Shown piece after piece: positions 25,342 to 34,963 of a stretch of DNA of 64,000 bases (positions within the stretch are counted from its first letter, which is position 1; each line of letters starts with the position of its first letter). This stretch comes from Palleronia caenipelagi (GTDB lineage: Bacteria; Pseudomonadota; Alphaproteobacteria; Rhodobacterales; Rhodobacteraceae), in NCBI RefSeq assembly GCF_007004065.1, contig NZ_VFSV01000009.1:1-64000 (forward strand). Direction: 5' to 3'. Under the pieces are notes generated by a model that worked only from the letters and a program-made list of their open reading frames with translations, made no database searches and had not been told where the DNA came from. A program made the translations under genes and the position numbers.

Positions 25342-26718
25342 ATGCAGCATTCTGGAATTTCGAGCTGGCGTGACCGTGAGCGGATCCAGATGCCCGTCTA
25401 TACGGACAATGACGCGCTGAATGCCGTGGAGACGCAGCTCCGCGCAATGCCGCCGCTGGTTTTCGCCGACGAGGCCCGCCGTCTAAAGCGCGACATGGCT
25501 GCCGTGAGCCGGGGCGAAGCTTTCCTGCTGCAGGGCGGCGATTGTGCCGAGAGCTTCGAGCAATTCGGCGCGGACATGGTGCGTGATACGTTTAAGGTGC
25601 TGTTGCAGATGGCGATGGTTCTGACCTACGGCGCCAAGGTGCCGGTGGTGAAGGTTGGTCGCATCGCTGGCCAGTTCGCCAAGCCGCGCTCTGCGCCAAC
25701 CGAGACGTCGAACGGTGTGGAGCTGCCCTCCTACCGGGGCGACATCATCAACGGCTTCGACTTCGACGAAGACAGCCGCATTCCCGACCCCGAACGGATG
25801 ATCGAGGGTTACACCCAGGCCGCCGCCACGATGAACATGCTGCGCGGCATGGCCAAAGGCGGCCTCGCCGATATCAACAAGGTTCACGAGTGGACGCTTG
25901 GCTTTACGGCTGAGGACAAGGCTGCCGATTACCGCGACATCGCCAATGCGTTGCAGGATACGATGGACTTTATCCGCGCCGCCGGTCTCAGCCCCGCCAA
26001 GGCCGAAGAGCTCGCCTCCGTGGATTTCTACACCAGCCACGAAGGGCTTTTGCTGGAATACGAAGAATCGCTCACCCGCCGCGATCCGGTGACCGGCGAG
26101 TATGTGGCCGGGTCCGGGCATCTGATCTGGATCGGCGACCGCACCCGGCAGCCCGACGGAGCGCATGTGGAATTCTGCCGCCAGATCATCAATCCGATTG
26201 GCCTGAAATGCGGCCCGACGACGACCGCCGAGGATCTGAAGGTTCTTGTGGACCGGCTGATGAACGGCAAGCTCGACGATGCGGGTCGCCTCATGCTGAT
26301 CACCCGGTTTGGCGCTGGGAAGGTCGAAGAACACCTGCCGCGTCTCATCGAGACCGTCGAGGAGATGGGGGCGAAGGTTGTCTGGACCTGCGATCCCATG
26401 CACGGCAACACGATCAAATCCGGTTCCGGCTACAAGACCCGGCCCTTTGAGGACGTACTGTCCGAGGTGCAGGAGTTCTTCGACGTGCACCAGCGGATGG
26501 GAACGGTCGCGGGTGGCGTGCATTTCGAGATGACCGGTCAGGACGTGACTGAGTGTACCGGCGGCGTGATTGCGGTGACCGACGAGGATCTGTCGGATCG
26601 TTATCACACCGCCTGCGACCCGCGCCTGAATGCCTCCCAGTCTCTGGAGCTGGCCTTTCTGGTAAACAAGCTGATGCGGGAGAAGGGCGGGGACACCCGT
26701 GCCGCGGTCAACTCCTGA
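25342..26718 (+). CDS. aroG: 3-deoxy-7-phosphoheptulonate synthase, class II
   Basis: It condenses phosphoenolpyruvate and erythrose 4-phosphate, the first step of aromatic amino acid synthesis. The 458-residue size and sequence are those of the plant-like class II enzymes: LQGGDCAESF near residue 71, KPRSAPTE, TSHEGLLLEYEESLTR, CGPTTT and the metal-binding GGVHFEMTGQDVTECTGG. The start at 25342 has AAGGAG 7-8 nt upstream. yicC follows 12 nt later. Class II DAHP synthases are inhibited by aromatic amino acids in some species; nothing in the sequence decides this. Confidence 0.95.
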   Translation: MQHSGISSWRDRERIQMPVYTDNDALNAVETQLRAMPPLVFADEARRLKRDMAAVSRGEAFLLQGGDCAESFEQFGADMVRDTFKVLLQMAMVLTYGAKVPVVKVGRIAGQFAKPRSAPTETSNGVELPSYRGDIINGFDFDEDSRIPDPERMIEGYTQAAATMNMLRGMAKGGLADINKVHEWTLGFTAEDKAADYRDIANALQDTMDFIRAAGLSPAKAEELASVDFYTSHEGLLLEYEESLTRRDPVTGEYVAGSGHLIWIGDRTRQPDGAHVEFCRQIINPIGLKCGPTTTAEDLKVLVDRLMNGKLDDAGRLMLITRFGAGKVEEHLPRLIETVEEMGAKVVWTCDPMHGNTIKSGSGYKTRPFEDVLSEVQEFFDVHQRMGTVAGGVHFEMTGQDVTECTGGVIAVTDEDLSDRYHTACDPRLNASQSLELAFLVNKLMREKGGDTRAAVNS

Positions 26719-26730
26719 CCCGCTGACCCC

Positions 26731-27600
26731 ATGACCCAGTCGATGACGGCCTACACCACTGCCACCGGGACGCTCGCGTCCTGGTCGTGGCAGTGGGAAC
26801 TCCGGAGCGTCAACGGCAAGGGTCTCGACCTTCGGCTGCGCCTCCCCGACATGATGCAGCCCCTCGGCCCGGATCTGCGCCGCCTGATCGGCGCGCAGGT
26901 CTCCCGGGGCAACCTGTCCCTGTCGCTAAAACTGGACCGGAACGCCGGGGAGGGCGACGTCGATCCGGCGGCGCTGGACCGGATTGCAGCAGTCGAGGCC
27001 GCCGCAGCCGCCCGGGGCCTGATCCTGCGCCCGTCCAGCGCGGTGGAGATCCTCTCACTGCGGGAAGGAGCCGATAGCGTCTCGGAAGACGACGCGAACG
27101 TGCTCTCGCAAACGCTTCTGAAGCAGTTCGAGAATAAAATCCTGCCTGCCTTCATCGCCGCCCGGGTGGCCGAAGGACAGGCGTTGATCGCCATTCTGGA
27201 CGCCCGCGTCGATGAGATCGACACCCTCGTGACCCGCGTCTCCGATGCCGTCGCAGCCCGGCAGGATCGCCAGCGCGAAATCCTTCGGGAGCAGATCGCC
27301 CGCCTACGCGACCTCAGCGACACCGATCCAGACCGTCTGGCGCAGGAGCTGGCTATGCTCGCCATCCGCCATGACGTCACCGAAGAGCTGGACCGCCTGC
27401 ACACCCATGTGACCGCCGCCCGGGATCTGCTGGCCAAGGACGGCCCCAAGGGCAAGCGTCTCGATTTCCTGATGCAGGAGTTTAATCGCGAGGCCAACAC
27501 GCTGTGCTCGAAATCTCAGGACAGCGCGCTCGCCGCCATCGGGCTTGACCTCAAGACGGTGATCGACCAGCTCCGCGAACAGGTTCAAAATCTGGAGTAA
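26731..27600 (+). CDS. yicC: YicC-family endoribonuclease
   Basis: A 289-residue YicC protein: start [13 protein letters not shown], the conserved [17 protein letters not shown] near residue 24, a long coiled-coil middle ([20 protein letters not shown] region) and the C-terminal DUF1732 signature [22 protein letters not shown]. Members are metal-dependent endoribonucleases acting on small RNAs and mRNAs. The adjacency to gmk is conserved widely among bacteria and supports the call. No strong ribosome binding site; the gene lies 12 nt after the DAHP synthase stop. Confidence 0.93.
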   Translation: MTQSMTAYTTATGTLASWSWQWELRSVNGKGLDLRLRLPDMMQPLGPDLRRLIGAQVSRGNLSLSLKLDRNAGEGDVDPAALDRIAAVEAAAAARGLILRPSSAVEILSLREGADSVSEDDANVLSQTLLKQFENKILPAFIAARVAEGQALIAILDARVDEIDTLVTRVSDAVAARQDRQREILREQIARLRDLSDTDPDRLAQELAMLAIRHDVTEELDRLHTHVTAARDLLAKDGPKGKRLDFLMQEFNREANTLCSKSQDSALAAIGLDLKTVIDQLREQVQNLE

Positions 27601-27607
27601 TCCGCCC

Positions 27608-28255
27608 GTGCAAGACGCCCAACGCCGTGGTCTGCTGATCATCCTCTCCTCGCCCTCCGGCGCCGGTAAATCCACGCTGGCCCGCCGGTTGATGGAATGG
27701 GACCCGAGCCTCAGCTTTTCCGTCTCCGCCACCACCCGCGCGCCGCGCCCCGGCGAGGAAGAAGGCCGCGAATACTATTTCCGCGACCGTGCTGCGTTTG
27801 AGAAGATGATCGCCGAGGGTGAGATGCTGGAACATGCAGAGGTGTTCGGCAATCTCTATGGCTCGCCGCGTGGTCCAGTTGAACAGGCGATCCGCGCGGG
27901 CCGGGATGTGCTGTTTGACGTGGACTGGCAGGGCGGTCAGCAGATCCGCAATTCCGCGCTGGGCAAACACACCCTGTCGATCTTCATCCTGCCGCCCTCG
28001 ATCCGCGAGCTGGAGCGCCGTTTGCGCACCCGCGCGCAGGACAGCGATGAGGTGATCGCGGGCCGGATGCAGAAAAGCCGTGACGAAATCAGCCACTGGC
28101 CCGAATATGATTATGTGCTGGTCAACGAGGATCTGGACGCCACCGAAGCCCGGCTCCGCACTATCGTGGAAGCCGAGCGCCTGCGCCTGTCGCAGCAGCC
28201 CGGTCTGGTCGAAATTGTGCGGAACCTGAACACGGAATTTGAGGAAAACCAATGA
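27608..28255 (+). CDS. gmk: Guanylate kinase
   Basis: Gmk phosphorylates GMP to GDP. The 215-residue protein has the P-loop [15 protein letters not shown] near residue 13, the guanylate kinase signature [17 protein letters not shown] and the [13 protein letters not shown] segment. The start codon is GTG at 27608, 7 nt after the yicC stop. The stop overlaps the next start as ATGA, so the carbonic anhydrase homologue is likely translated from the same message. Confidence 0.97.
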   Translation: MQDAQRRGLLIILSSPSGAGKSTLARRLMEWDPSLSFSVSATTRAPRPGEEEGREYYFRDRAAFEKMIAEGEMLEHAEVFGNLYGSPRGPVEQAIRAGRDVLFDVDWQGGQQIRNSALGKHTLSIFILPPSIRELERRLRTRAQDSDEVIAGRMQKSRDEISHWPEYDYVLVNEDLDATEARLRTIVEAERLRLSQQPGLVEIVRNLNTEFEENQ

Positions 28256-28770
28256 TCTACGCTCTTGACGACTTCCGCCCGCAGATCGCTGAAGATGCGT
28301 GGATCGCACCCGACGCAAATATCATCGGCAATATCCTCCTGGCCGCGCGCAGTTCTGTCTGGTTCGGCTGCACCTTGCGTGGGGATAATGAGCTTATCAC
28401 CGTGGGCGAAGGCTCGAACGTGCAGGAGAATTGCGTATTGCATACCGATCCGGGCTGCCCTCTGACCATCGGACGCGATTGCACCATCGGCCATAAGGCG
28501 ATGCTGCATGGCTGCACCATCGGTGATGAGAGCCTGATCGGCATGGGCGCGACCGTGCTGAACGGGGCAAAGATTGGTAAAAATTGCCTGATCGGGGCAG
28601 GGGCCCTGATAACCGAGGGCAAGGAAATTCCGGACGGCTCACTGGTCATGGGTGCCCCCGGCAAGATCGTCCGCCAGATGGACGAGGCCGCCATCGAGGG
28701 GCTGCGCCGCTCCGCACGCCATTATCAGGAGAATGCGGCGCGATTCGCCGCCGGTCTGAAAGCGCTCTGA
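28252..28770 (+). CDS. Gamma-class carbonic anhydrase family protein
   Basis: A 172-residue left-handed beta-helix protein made of hexapeptide repeats. The metal-ligand histidines of the gamma class are visible in [10 protein letters not shown] (H64 region), [14 protein letters not shown] (two histidines near 83 and 88). [17 protein letters not shown] near the end is typical of the YrdA/PaaY subgroup. Many members of this subgroup show little carbonic anhydrase activity, so the catalytic role is uncertain. It is coupled by overlaps to gmk before and to the PLP enzyme after it. Confidence 0.9.
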   Translation: MIYALDDFRPQIAEDAWIAPDANIIGNILLAARSSVWFGCTLRGDNELITVGEGSNVQENCVLHTDPGCPLTIGRDCTIGHKAMLHGCTIGDESLIGMGATVLNGAKIGKNCLIGAGALITEGKEIPDGSLVMGAPGKIVRQMDEAAIEGLRRSARHYQENAARFAAGLKAL

Positions 28771-29951
28771 TGAGGCGCGACCCGAAATCCACAACCGTGC
28801 GCCGGACACCCTGGCCCGAAGGGGCTGAACGGGCTCTGGGCACACCGCTCCAACCCTCGGTCGTTTATACTGCCGCGGACCCTGACGCGCTCGACCGGAT
28901 TTATGACGACGGCGCGCCGGGCTTTACCTATGCGCGCGAGGCACATCCGAACGCGGAGGTGCTGGCGGCGAAGATCGACCGGCTCGAGGGGGCGGAGGGC
29001 GGCATCGTGCTGGGCTCGGGCATGGCGGCGGCCACGGCGGTGATGATGGGGCTCCTGAAGGCGGGGGACCATGTGATCGGCGCAGATCAGCTCTATGGCC
29101 GGTCGCTGAGAATGCTGGCCGAAGACCTGCCGCGCCTCGGCATTGCCACCACGCTGGCCGATGCCTGTGACGCCAGCGCTATCGAGGCCGCGATTCGCTC
29201 TGAGACCCGGCTGATCCTGATCGAGATTGTCTCTAACCCAACCCTTAGGGTGGCCGATCTGGAGCGTATCGCGGCTCTTTGCCGTGAGCGGGATATCCTG
29301 CTGGCGGTGGACAATACCTTTACCACGCCGCGCGCCATCCGGCCCTTTGAGCACGGTGCGGATCTGGTGATCCACTCGGTGACGAAACTCCTCGCGGGCC
29401 ATTCCGACGCGACGCTGGGTTATGTGGCGGCACGTGACCCCGAACTTCGCGAGCGCCTCCGCGTGACCGCGATCACCCTAGGCCTCACCGCCAGCCCGTT
29501 CGATTGCTGGCTGGCCGAGCGGGGGCTGTTTACGTTTGAGTTGCGCTATGACCGCGCCGAGGAAAACGCCGCCGCTCTGGCCGCGCATCTGGCGGGGCTG
29601 GAAGGAGTTCAGGTGCTCTACCCCGGACGGTCCGATCACCCGCAGCATGACCGCGCGGCGGCGCTTCTGGGGACCCGGTTCGGCAATATGGTGACCTTCC
29701 AGATCGAGGGGGAGCGCGACGCCGCCAATGCGCTGGTCCGTGCCGCAGGCCAGATCGGATTTGCGCCGACGCTCGGGGACGTGTCGACGACGCTCAGCCA
29801 TCCGGCCACTTCCTCACACCGGGCGCTGACCCCCGAGGCCCGCGCTGCGCTGGGGATCACCGAGGGGACGTTCCGCGTCTCCGTCGGTGTCGAGCCGGTC
29901 GAAACCCTCTGCGCGGAGTTCGAGGCCGCAATCCGGGCAGCGCAGGCATGA
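28770..29951 (+). CDS. Trans-sulfuration family PLP enzyme (cystathionine/homocysteine type)
   Basis: The 393-residue protein belongs to the Cys/Met metabolism PLP-dependent family. YAREAHPNAEVLAAKIDRLEG and GSGMAAATAVMMGLLKAGDHV near residue 75, ADQLYGRS (PLP-stacking tyrosine), LAVDNTFTTP and the PLP lysine in HSVTKLLAGHSDA are all present. The exact reaction (beta- or gamma-lyase, gamma-synthase) is not decided by these motifs. The ATG overlaps the carbonic anhydrase stop as TGATG. Its own stop overlaps the phoR start, an uncommon partner for a phosphate sensor. Confidence 0.88.
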   Translation: MRRDPKSTTVRRTPWPEGAERALGTPLQPSVVYTAADPDALDRIYDDGAPGFTYAREAHPNAEVLAAKIDRLEGAEGGIVLGSGMAAATAVMMGLLKAGDHVIGADQLYGRSLRMLAEDLPRLGIATTLADACDASAIEAAIRSETRLILIEIVSNPTLRVADLERIAALCRERDILLAVDNTFTTPRAIRPFEHGADLVIHSVTKLLAGHSDATLGYVAARDPELRERLRVTAITLGLTASPFDCWLAERGLFTFELRYDRAEENAAALAAHLAGLEGVQVLYPGRSDHPQHDRAAALLGTRFGNMVTFQIEGERDAANALVRAAGQIGFAPTLGDVSTTLSHPATSSHRALTPEARAALGITEGTFRVSVGVEPVETLCAEFEAAIRAAQA

Positions 29952-30973
29952 CCGGACCTCAGGCGCGCGATCTCATCCGCGCGCTGCCGCAGCCTGCCTT
30001 GCTGATCAACGCGGACCAACGGATTATCGCCGCCAATGACACCGCCATTGCCCTCATGGGACGAGATCTCTCCGGGCGGCATATGGTGCTGGGTCTGCGG
30101 CAGCCCGATCTGGTAGAGGCGGTCGAAAACTGCCTAGCCGATGCTAAGCCGCGAACCGCCCGGTATCTCGGCCATGCCCAAGGCCGCAACGCGACCTGGC
30201 GGGCGCATGTGAGATCTGTTGATCTCTGGGTTCTCGTCACTATGGAAGACCGCACCGCGATGACCGACGCAGGTGAGATGCGGCGCGATTTCGTTGCGAA
30301 TGTGAGTCACGAATTGCAGACTCCCCTGACCGCGATCATCGGATATATCGAGACGCTTCAAGGGCCCGCGCGGGACGACGCAACGGCCCGGACCCGGTTT
30401 CTGGAGCGGATGGGAGTCGAAGCACGGCGGATGAGCCGCCTTGTCAGCGACCTTCTCGCTTTGAGCCGCGTTGAGGCGCAGGAACGGCGCGTGCCGACGG
30501 GCGAAGTCGATCTGGTCGCGGTGATCGCAGCAGCAAGCGAGACACTGTCCTCAATGATTGAGCTCTTTGGCGCCGACATGAACATTCGGGGAGCTGAAAG
30601 ACCCGTTATGCTGGCGGGCGACGCCGCCGAGTTGCAGCAGGTCTTCACGAACCTGATCGAGAACGCCCTGAAATATGGTGGTGACCGGGTGGAGGTGACG
30701 GTCGCTCCCGCCGATCCCGTTCCGGAACTGCGCCGCGCCGGGGTCGTCGTGGAGATCAGGGATAACGGTCCCGGCATCGATCCGTTGCATCTGCCGCGCC
30801 TGACCGAGCGGTTTTACCGTGCCGACTCCCACCGGGCTCGCGATGTGGGGGGGACGGGCCTCGGTCTGGCTATCGTCAAGCATGTCGTCTCTCGCCACAG
30901 AGGACGGCTGAAGATCACCTCAACCCGCGGGGAAGGAAGTACTTTTTCTGTTATCCTCCCATGTGGGCACTGA
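29948..30973 (+). CDS. phoR: Phosphate regulon sensor histidine kinase PhoR
   Basis: The 341-residue kinase starts with a PAS-like domain (residues about 8-100, ALLINADQRIIAANDTAIAL), then the dimerisation box FVANVSHELQTPLTAI with the phosphorylated His121, N box NLIENALKYG, G1 DNGPGI and G2 GGTGLGLAIV. E. coli PhoR is membrane-anchored; here no hydrophobic segment is visible, so this sensor appears soluble and may rely on PhoU/Pst contacts. Assignment to PhoR comes from the adjacent pstSCAB-phoU-phoB. The ATG overlaps the preceding PLP enzyme stop (ATGA). Confidence 0.92.
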   Translation: MTGPQARDLIRALPQPALLINADQRIIAANDTAIALMGRDLSGRHMVLGLRQPDLVEAVENCLADAKPRTARYLGHAQGRNATWRAHVRSVDLWVLVTMEDRTAMTDAGEMRRDFVANVSHELQTPLTAIIGYIETLQGPARDDATARTRFLERMGVEARRMSRLVSDLLALSRVEAQERRVPTGEVDLVAVIAAASETLSSMIELFGADMNIRGAERPVMLAGDAAELQQVFTNLIENALKYGGDRVEVTVAPADPVPELRRAGVVVEIRDNGPGIDPLHLPRLTERFYRADSHRARDVGGTGLGLAIVKHVVSRHRGRLKITSTRGEGSTFSVILPCGH

Positions 30974-30982
30974 CCTGCGCCG

Positions 30983-31037
30983 TGTCATAAAACTTTTACA
31001 TTCCTGTTACAGAGCTGTTGTGGAGCACCCGTAGTTA
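30983..31037 (+). promoter_or_regulatory. Tandem Pho box and pstS promoter
   Basis: Four heptamers repeat at exactly 11-nt steps: TGTCATA (30983), TTTTACA (30994), TGTTACA (31005) and TGTTGTG (31016). This is the PhoB-binding arrangement; the first 18 bases GTGTCATAAAACTTTTAC agree closely with the E. coli Pho box consensus. TAGTTA at 31032-31037 is a plausible -10 element, with the Pho boxes taking the place of a -35. Phosphate starvation should induce the pst operon from here. Confidence 0.88.
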
Positions 31038-31102
31038 GCAGATGTGGCCGCACTCTGTGGCCGACTCGTCCAGCGAACTGAACGACACGAGAGGGAGCTT
31101 CC

Positions 31103-32137
31103 ATGTCCGTTCTGAACACCACCACCGCCGCCGCTTTGGGGCTGTTGACCGCCAGTGCTGCTTTTGCGCAATCCCGCGATCAGGTGCAGGTGGCGGGGTC
31201 CTCGACCGTTTTGCCCTACGCCTCCATCGTCGCCGAAGTCTTTGGCGAGAACAGCGATTTCCCGACGCCGGTCGTCCAGTCCGGGGGCTCCTCCGCGGGG
31301 CTCAAGCAGTTCTGCGAAGGCATCGGTGCGAACACCATCGACATCGCCAACTCCTCTCGCGCGATCCGTGAAAAGGAGATCGCCGCCTGTGCCGAGAATG
31401 GCGTGAGCGAGATCATTGAAGTGCGGATCGGCTATGACGGCATCGTTTTCGCGAGCCAGATCGACGGACCGGCCTTCACGGCCTTTGAGCCTGCGCAAAT
31501 CTACATGGCGCTTGCTGCTGAACTGCCGGTGGACGGCGCCATGACCTCGAACCCGAACATGAGCTGGGCGGACGTAGATGCGGGTCTGCCGGGTGAGGAC
31601 ATCCTCGCCCTCATTCCGGCCACCAATCACGGCACCCGTGAGGTGTTCGACGAAAAGGTGATCCTCGCGGGCTGCGAGGCTTCGGGCGCCATGGAGGCGA
31701 TCCTCGGGATCAATGGCGGCGATCATGATGCGGCCGAGGCGACCTGCATGACACTGCGCAATGACGGCGCATCGGTGGAGATTCAGGGCGACTACACCGA
31801 GACCCTGAACCGCATCGACCAGAACCCGACCGCCATCGGTGTCTTTGGTCTGGCCTTCTACGAGAACAACACCGACAAGCTGAAGGTCGCCACGATGGGC
31901 GGCGTGGCGCCGGCGACCGAGACCATCGCGTCAGGTGAGTATCCGGTGTCGCGGCCGCTGTTCTTCTACATCAAGAAGGCCCATATCGGCGTGATCCCCG
32001 GCCTGATGGAATACGCGCAGTTCTTCATGGCCGATGAGATCGCTGGTCCCGGTGGTCCGCTGGCGGAGTACGGCCTCGTGCCCGACCCGGCGATTGCCGA
32101 GACGCAAGCCAAGATCGCCGACGCACAAACCATGTAA
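31103..32137 (+). CDS. pstS: Phosphate-binding protein PstS
   Basis: The high-affinity periplasmic phosphate receptor. Signal peptide MSVLNTTTAAALGLLTASAAFA|Q. The mature start VQVAGSSTVLPYASIVAE holds the phosphate-binding serines and threonine; the second site is ANSSRAI, and a third HGTREVF near residue 175. The 344-residue length is normal. GAGGGAG lies before the ATG, and the tandem Pho box lies 65-120 bp upstream. Confidence 0.96.
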   Translation: MSVLNTTTAAALGLLTASAAFAQSRDQVQVAGSSTVLPYASIVAEVFGENSDFPTPVVQSGGSSAGLKQFCEGIGANTIDIANSSRAIREKEIAACAENGVSEIIEVRIGYDGIVFASQIDGPAFTAFEPAQIYMALAAELPVDGAMTSNPNMSWADVDAGLPGEDILALIPATNHGTREVFDEKVILAGCEASGAMEAILGINGGDHDAAEATCMTLRNDGASVEIQGDYTETLNRIDQNPTAIGVFGLAFYENNTDKLKVATMGGVAPATETIASGEYPVSRPLFFYIKKAHIGVIPGLMEYAQFFMADEIAGPGGPLAEYGLVPDPAIAETQAKIADAQTM

Positions 32138-32190
32138 GACCTGAGCGGGCAGGGGGATCTCCTGCCCGCGCTCCCGATACGGAAGAGGCC

Positions 32191-33648
32191 ATGTCCCCGC
32201 TCTGGACCCCCCTGTTTATCCTCGCCCTCGCCATCGCAGGCTTTTTCGCCGCGCGGTCGAGGGCGTTGTCCACCGCCGGGGGCAATCCCCGGCTGATGCA
32301 TTCCCTGCCGCGTGTCTACGGGATGAATGCGCTCATCTGGACTGCGGCGCCTGCGCTCCTGTTGTTGGCGGCGCTGACGCTGGCGCAGCCCATGATGCAA
32401 GAGCGGCAGGTCATGAGCGCTTTGCCCGACAGTCTGACCGCCAGTGCCGGAGAAACCAGCCTTGCCATGGCCGAGATTTGCCGGATCGCGGGCGGCATTG
32501 CGACAGCCATCGAGAATAGATCGCTGAGCAAGGACGCGGCGCTCCAAAGTAGCGATATCGGAACATTGCGCGATGCCCTGACCGGGGCCGGGATCGCGGT
32601 GACGCCCGAGACATCGGCCGAGATCCTGAACGGTGCGCAAGACTGGTACGCCTATGACCGGCGCGCGGCGCTGCTGCATGCGGTGCTGGCGCTGGGTGCT
32701 GCGGCGTTGGGGCTGGTCTGGGCGCTGCGGCGCGCGAGAAAAGACGTGAACGCCCGGTCCACCGTCGAGCGCGGCATCCTGCTGTTGCTGATGGGCGCGG
32801 CTTCGGTGGCGATCCTGACCACCGTGGGTATCGTATTTTCGATGCTGTTCGAAGCCTATCACTTCTTTCAGCAATATTCCTGGCGAGAATTTTTCTTCTC
32901 CACCAACTGGAACCCGCGATTCCAGGGCGGGTCGGATCTGGGGATGCTACCGCTCCTGTGGGGCACGCTTTACATCTCGCTGATCGCGTTGATCGGGGCG
33001 GTGCCGATCGGGCTCTTCGCGGCGATCTACCTGTCGGAATACGCCTCCCGCCGGATGCGCAGCATTGCCAAGCCGCTGATCGAGGTCCTCGCGGGCGTGC
33101 CGACCATCGTCTACGGTCTATTTGCATTGATTACGGTCGGTCCGATCCTGCGGGACTATTTCGCCGCACCCATGGGCCTCGGAAACTCGGCCTCCTCGGT
33201 GATGACTGCGGGGCTGGTGATGGGGATCATGCTGATCCCGTTTGTCAGCTCCCTGTCCGATGACATCATCAACGCCGTACCGCAGAGCCTGCGCGACGGC
33301 TCTTACGGACTCGGTTCAACCCAGTCGGAAACCGTGCGTCACGTGGTCCTGCCGGCTGCTCTGCCGGGGATCGTGGGGGCGATCCTGCTGGCGGCGTCGC
33401 GGGCCATCGGTGAGACCATGATCGTGGTGCTGGGGGCAGGGGCGGCGGCCAAGCTGTCTATGAACCCCTTCGAGGCCATGACCACCGTGACAGTGAAAAT
33501 CGTCAGCCAGCTCACCGGCGACACGGATTTCGCCTCACCTGAGACACTCGTGGCCTTTGCGCTCGGGCTGACGCTGTTCGTCCTGACGCTGATCCTGAAT
33601 GTCATCGCGCTCTACGTGGTGCGCAAATACCGGGAGCAATACGAATGA
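32191..33648 (+). CDS. pstC: Phosphate ABC transporter permease PstC
   Basis: The 485-residue inner-membrane permease has a long N-terminal part (about 210 residues with three hydrophobic segments) not found in the 319-residue E. coli protein, as in other alphaproteobacteria. The transport core follows: GTLYISLIALIGAVPIGLFAAIYLSEYAS, LAGVPTIVYGLFA, and the ATPase-contact loop SYGLGSTQSETVRHVVLPAALPGI. It overlaps pstA by 4 nt (ATGA), so both permease halves are made together. Confidence 0.94.
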   Translation: MSPLWTPLFILALAIAGFFAARSRALSTAGGNPRLMHSLPRVYGMNALIWTAAPALLLLAALTLAQPMMQERQVMSALPDSLTASAGETSLAMAEICRIAGGIATAIENRSLSKDAALQSSDIGTLRDALTGAGIAVTPETSAEILNGAQDWYAYDRRAALLHAVLALGAAALGLVWALRRARKDVNARSTVERGILLLLMGAASVAILTTVGIVFSMLFEAYHFFQQYSWREFFFSTNWNPRFQGGSDLGMLPLLWGTLYISLIALIGAVPIGLFAAIYLSEYASRRMRSIAKPLIEVLAGVPTIVYGLFALITVGPILRDYFAAPMGLGNSASSVMTAGLVMGIMLIPFVSSLSDDIINAVPQSLRDGSYGLGSTQSETVRHVVLPAALPGIVGAILLAASRAIGETMIVVLGAGAAAKLSMNPFEAMTTVTVKIVSQLTGDTDFASPETLVAFALGLTLFVLTLILNVIALYVVRKYREQYE

Positions 33649-34952
33649 CCGAGATCACAACCTCGCTCCTGACACTTGATGCGCGCACCCAAAAGCGTAA
33701 CGCCGCCGAGCGACGTTTCCGCGCCTATGGGCTGGCCGCGGTGCTGACGGGGCTTTTGCTGCTGGTAATCCTGTTGGTCTCCGTCCTGTCGAACGGGCTC
33801 GGGGCATTTCGACAAACCTTCGTGACGGTCGACATCACTCTCGACCGCGCGCAGATCGAAGAGGCCGAAGCCGCGCTCGTGAAAACCAAGATCTATCGCG
33901 GCTTTATCGAGGACAACATCGCGGCCTCACTGGAGGCGGCGGGCGTGACGGAGGCCAACGACGCCAGCGCAGCCGCTGATTTGTTGTCCAAGGACGCCGC
34001 CGCCAGCCTGCGCGACTGGGCCAGGACGCGACTAGAGAGTGATGGCGAGAAATGGAGCAAAAGCTTTGACTTCCTCGCCGCCGGTCGCATCGACGGCTAC
34101 CTCAAGGGTCGCGTGACCATGGAGAGCGCCGCGCTCGACAGCAAGGTCACACCGGAGCAACTGCAACTCGCCGATACGCTGCGTGACGCAGGCGTTCTGG
34201 TGGTGAAGTTCAACACGGGTTTCTTCACCCTGCCGGATGCGTCCGAAAATCAGGTGGAGGCGGCTGGCCTCGGCGTGGCGATCCTCGGCTCGGCCTATCT
34301 GATGCTGATCGTGCTGTTCCTCGCCCTACCTATCGGCGTTGCGGCCTCGATCTATCTGGAGGAATTCGCTCCGAAAAACCGGCTGACGGATCTGATCGAA
34401 GTGAACATCTCCAACCTCGCCGCTGTACCTTCGATCGTCTTCGGTATTCTGGGGCTCGCGATCTTCATCAACTTCATTGGGCTGCCGCAATCAGCCCCCA
34501 TCGTCGGCGGGCTGGTGCTGACCCTGATGACCTTGCCGACGATCATAATCTCGACCCGGGCAGCTCTCAAGGCCGTCCCACCCTCGATCCGCGACGGGGC
34601 GCTGGGGGTGGGGGCCTCCCCCATGCAGACGGTATTCCACCATGTTTTGCCGTTGGCGGCTCCGGGCATCCTGACGGGCACCATCATCGGTCTGGCCCAG
34701 GCATTGGGCGAAACAGCACCCCTCCTGTTGATCGGCATGGTCGCCTTTGTTCGCGAGTATCCCGCCGGACCGCCCGAGGGGTTCTTTGACCCCGCTTCGG
34801 CACTGCCGGTGCAGGTCTATAACTGGACCCAACGGGCCGATCCGGCCTTCTTCGAGCGGGCCTCCGGGGCGATCATCGTCCTGCTGATCTTCCTCGCCAT
34901 CATGAACATCACGGCGGTGTTCCTGCGCCGCAAATTTGAACGCCGCTGGTAA
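33645..34952 (+). CDS. pstA: Phosphate ABC transporter permease PstA
   Basis: A 435-residue permease. After an N-terminal helix (residues about 28-50) comes a roughly 140-residue, mostly hydrophilic domain ([20 protein letters not shown] to the [18 protein letters not shown] region) probably in the periplasm. The transport core includes [35 protein letters not shown] and the coupling loop [19 protein letters not shown]. Translation overlaps the pstC end. Confidence 0.94.
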   Translation: MTEITTSLLTLDARTQKRNAAERRFRAYGLAAVLTGLLLLVILLVSVLSNGLGAFRQTFVTVDITLDRAQIEEAEAALVKTKIYRGFIEDNIAASLEAAGVTEANDASAAADLLSKDAAASLRDWARTRLESDGEKWSKSFDFLAAGRIDGYLKGRVTMESAALDSKVTPEQLQLADTLRDAGVLVVKFNTGFFTLPDASENQVEAAGLGVAILGSAYLMLIVLFLALPIGVAASIYLEEFAPKNRLTDLIEVNISNLAAVPSIVFGILGLAIFINFIGLPQSAPIVGGLVLTLMTLPTIIISTRAALKAVPPSIRDGALGVGASPMQTVFHHVLPLAAPGILTGTIIGLAQALGETAPLLLIGMVAFVREYPAGPPEGFFDPASALPVQVYNWTQRADPAFFERASGAIIVLLIFLAIMNITAVFLRRKFERRW

Positions 34953-34963
34953 AGGTCTATAAG

